Positions 62,868-64,000 of a stretch of DNA of 64,000 nt are shown piece by piece (position 1 is the stretch's first letter; each line of letters opens with the position of its first letter). Origin of the DNA: an uncultured Butyricicoccus sp. (GTDB taxonomy: Bacteria; Bacillota; Clostridia; Oscillospirales; Butyricicoccaceae); assembly GCA_944384655.1 (NCBI GenBank), contig CALWUF010000048.1, positions 1 to 64,000 on the forward strand, read 5' to 3'. A model generated the notes under the pieces. It was not told where the DNA came from. It searched no databases and saw only the letters and a program-made list of their open reading frames with translations. The translations under genes were made by a program, and so were the position numbers.

Positions 62868-62913
62868 GCAGGTATATCCTTTTATTTTATATCGAAAAGA
62901 GAGGTATGTCACT

Positions 62914-63780
62914 ATGAAATTCAAACGGTTGACGTCTATGGTTGCCGCTGCGGCAATGTCGGTCTGCATACTCGCCGGCTGCGGCGGCGCCGACTCCGGC
63001 AATACCACCACACCGGCCGGTTCTGCGGCAGGCTCCGGCGCGCAATCCGCCGATCAGTCGCTCCAGTACATCCTGGATAAGGGTGAACTGGTGCTCGGTC
63101 TGGATGATTCCTTCCCGCCAATGGGTTACCGCGACGACAACAACGAGATTGTCGGCTTCGATATCGATGTTGCAACCGCAGTATGTGAAAAATTGGGGGT
63201 TGAACTGGTCACCCAGCCGGTGGATTGGGATTCCAAGGAAATGGAACTCAATGCCAAAAACATCGACTGTATCTGGAACGGTCTGTCCGTCAGCGAGGAG
63301 CGCAAAGAATCCATGAATATGTCCATCCCATACATGGAAAACCACATGGCATTGGTTGTCCGTCCGGATGATTCTATCAAAGCGATTGATGACATGGACG
63401 GTAAAATCCTTGCGGTTCAGTCCGGCTCCACCGCAGAAGAAGCTCTCGAATCCGAAGAAGGCGCAGTTCTCAAGGATCAGATCGCCAGTGTCAACAGTTT
63501 TGACGACAACCTGACTGCTCTGATGGATCTGGACACCAAGGCTTCCGATGCTGTCCTGATGGACGACGTCGTTGCAAACTATCTGATTGAACAAAACGAC
63601 AAGGATTATGTCGTTCTGAGCGACTTCCTCTATGCCGAGGATTATGCCATTGCCTTCCGCAAGGGCGATGACGCACTGACCGAAGCGGTCAACGAAGCGC
63701 TGCGCGACTTGAAGGAAGACGGCACCCTGGCTGAAATCTCCACCAAGTGGTTCGGCTCTGACAAAACTACTGTAGAATAA
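62914..63780 (+). CDS. Amino-acid ABC transporter substrate-binding lipoprotein
   Basis: A 288-residue family-3 solute receptor (polar amino acids). Lipoprotein signal with LAGC lipobox (Cys near 22) and a Gly/Ser-rich linker, then GELVLGLDDSFPPMGYRDDNNEIVGFDIDVA, the classical start of the SBP_bac_3 fold, and WNGLSVSEERKESMNMSIPYM. The ligand is not predictable. GAGAGGT precedes the ATG. A terminator-like hairpin and a permease gene follow, as is usual for an excess of receptor. Confidence 0.92.
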   Translation: MKFKRLTSMVAAAAMSVCILAGCGGADSGNTTTPAGSAAGSGAQSADQSLQYILDKGELVLGLDDSFPPMGYRDDNNEIVGFDIDVATAVCEKLGVELVTQPVDWDSKEMELNAKNIDCIWNGLSVSEERKESMNMSIPYMENHMALVVRPDDSIKAIDDMDGKILAVQSGSTAEEALESEEGAVLKDQIASVNSFDDNLTALMDLDTKASDAVLMDDVVANYLIEQNDKDYVVLSDFLYAEDYAIAFRKGDDALTEAVNEALRDLKEDGTLAEISTKWFGSDKTTVE

Positions 63781-63791
63781 ACGGATCGTCT

Positions 63792-63820
63792 GGGGCTGTC
63801 CGCGTTGGACAGCCCCCTTT
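63792..63820 (+). terminator. Intra-operon terminator after the receptor gene
   Basis: Perfect 10-bp stem GGGGCTGTCC/GGACAGCCCC, loop GCGTT, then CTTTTAC. Probably partial, reducing permease expression. Confidence 0.7.
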
Positions 63821-63907
63821 TACATTTTGAACCTGTAAGTATGGCTTATCGGTTCATCCCTTGCTGAATACATATGATTATAATAATGAAGGAGTGATCC
63901 TCCCGCT

Positions 63908-64000
63908 ATGGAATTCATCGAAAACATCACCGGAATGGATGCCACCGCATTCACCGCTATGATTCCCAACATGTTGGTCGGCTGTTGGCAGGTCATTCAG
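63908..64000 (+). CDS. Probable amino-acid ABC permease (partial, 5' end)
   Basis: The first 31 codons run off the right edge: a short amphipathic N-terminus followed by the beginning of a hydrophobic segment (MIPNMLVGCWQVIQ). Position after an SBP_bac_3 gene suggests a HisM-type permease. AAGGAG lies 13 nt upstream of the ATG, slightly far. Confidence 0.6.
   Translation, partial: MEFIENITGMDATAFTAMIPNMLVGCWQVIQ

Overview
The window looks like the chromosome of a low-oxygen Firmicute of the class Clostridia, probably an Oscillospirales (Butyricicoccus/Agathobaculum-like) gut anaerobe. Signs of this are a single-chain pyruvate:ferredoxin oxidoreductase, a Feo ferrous-iron system, the infC-rpmI-rplT operon with an L20-type leader, DUF1292, Asp23 and FakA-type genes, RNase Y, strong AGGAGG ribosome-binding sites, clean sigma-A promoters (TTGACA-N17-TATAAT) and moderate GC. 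It is mostly core housekeeping DNA. No insertion sequence, prophage, CRISPR array or rRNA was seen. The genus assignment is inference.

Layout. 0-6.4 kb (mostly minus): a DUF4393 gene, a solitary TrpB2-type tryptophan synthase beta chain, an IMP dehydrogenase of an unusual subfamily, cysS and pgsA. 6.5-15.1 kb (minus): recA-recX-rimO-pgsA-cysS reads as one operon. Upstream of it lies a lipoprotein-response regulator-sensor kinase-DUF1385-prmC operon. 15.3-20.8 kb: tRNA-Leu(UAG), FAH-family hydrolase, DUF3793, pncB, HAD phosphatase, DegV and a VOC protein. 21-29.3 kb: gdhA, cardiolipin synthase, malic enzyme, a gene-free stretch with a candidate structured RNA, tRNA-Gly(GCC), and a malQ-HAD-LUD operon. 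29.4-33.3 kb: trmB and the feoA-feoA-feoB-Cys-rich-protein operon. 33.5-38 kb: mnmM with an unknown partner, CpXC protein, infC-rpmI-rplT, DUF1292, a 6S RNA and a 33-residue peptide gene with its own promoter and terminator. 38-46 kb: comM, nifJ, a polysaccharide-deacetylase remnant, a polytopic membrane protein and a PfkB-family sugar kinase. 46-64 kb: a HEPN/MNT pair behind an acyl-ACP thioesterase, GNAT, a GHL10-type hydrolase, cupin, lexA-recG, asp23-fakA-pth, pgeF and a peptide-type binding protein, rny, a YhaN-like ATPase, and the start of an amino-acid ABC transporter.

The most informative signals are regulatory. A 14-nt dyad, TTAG-N6-CTAA, occurs six times. Two copies flank the DUF3793 leader, three lie upstream of the feo operon, and one lies between feoA and feoB. 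In the DUF3793 and feo leaders one copy sits just downstream of a consensus -10 box and another sits near the ribosome-binding site. This suggests one iron-dependent (DtxR-like) regulon that joins DUF3793 to ferrous-iron uptake.

Other points worth attention: a protozoan-like (Tritrichomonas foetus type) IMP dehydrogenase with a perfect 15-bp palindrome at its start site; infC with an apparent AUU start behind an attenuator; an apparently autonomous RNA at 25.9-26.2 kb; and a truncated deacetylase behind a promoter covered by an inverted repeat. Starts were chosen by ribosome-binding site, and several genes start with TTG or GTG.
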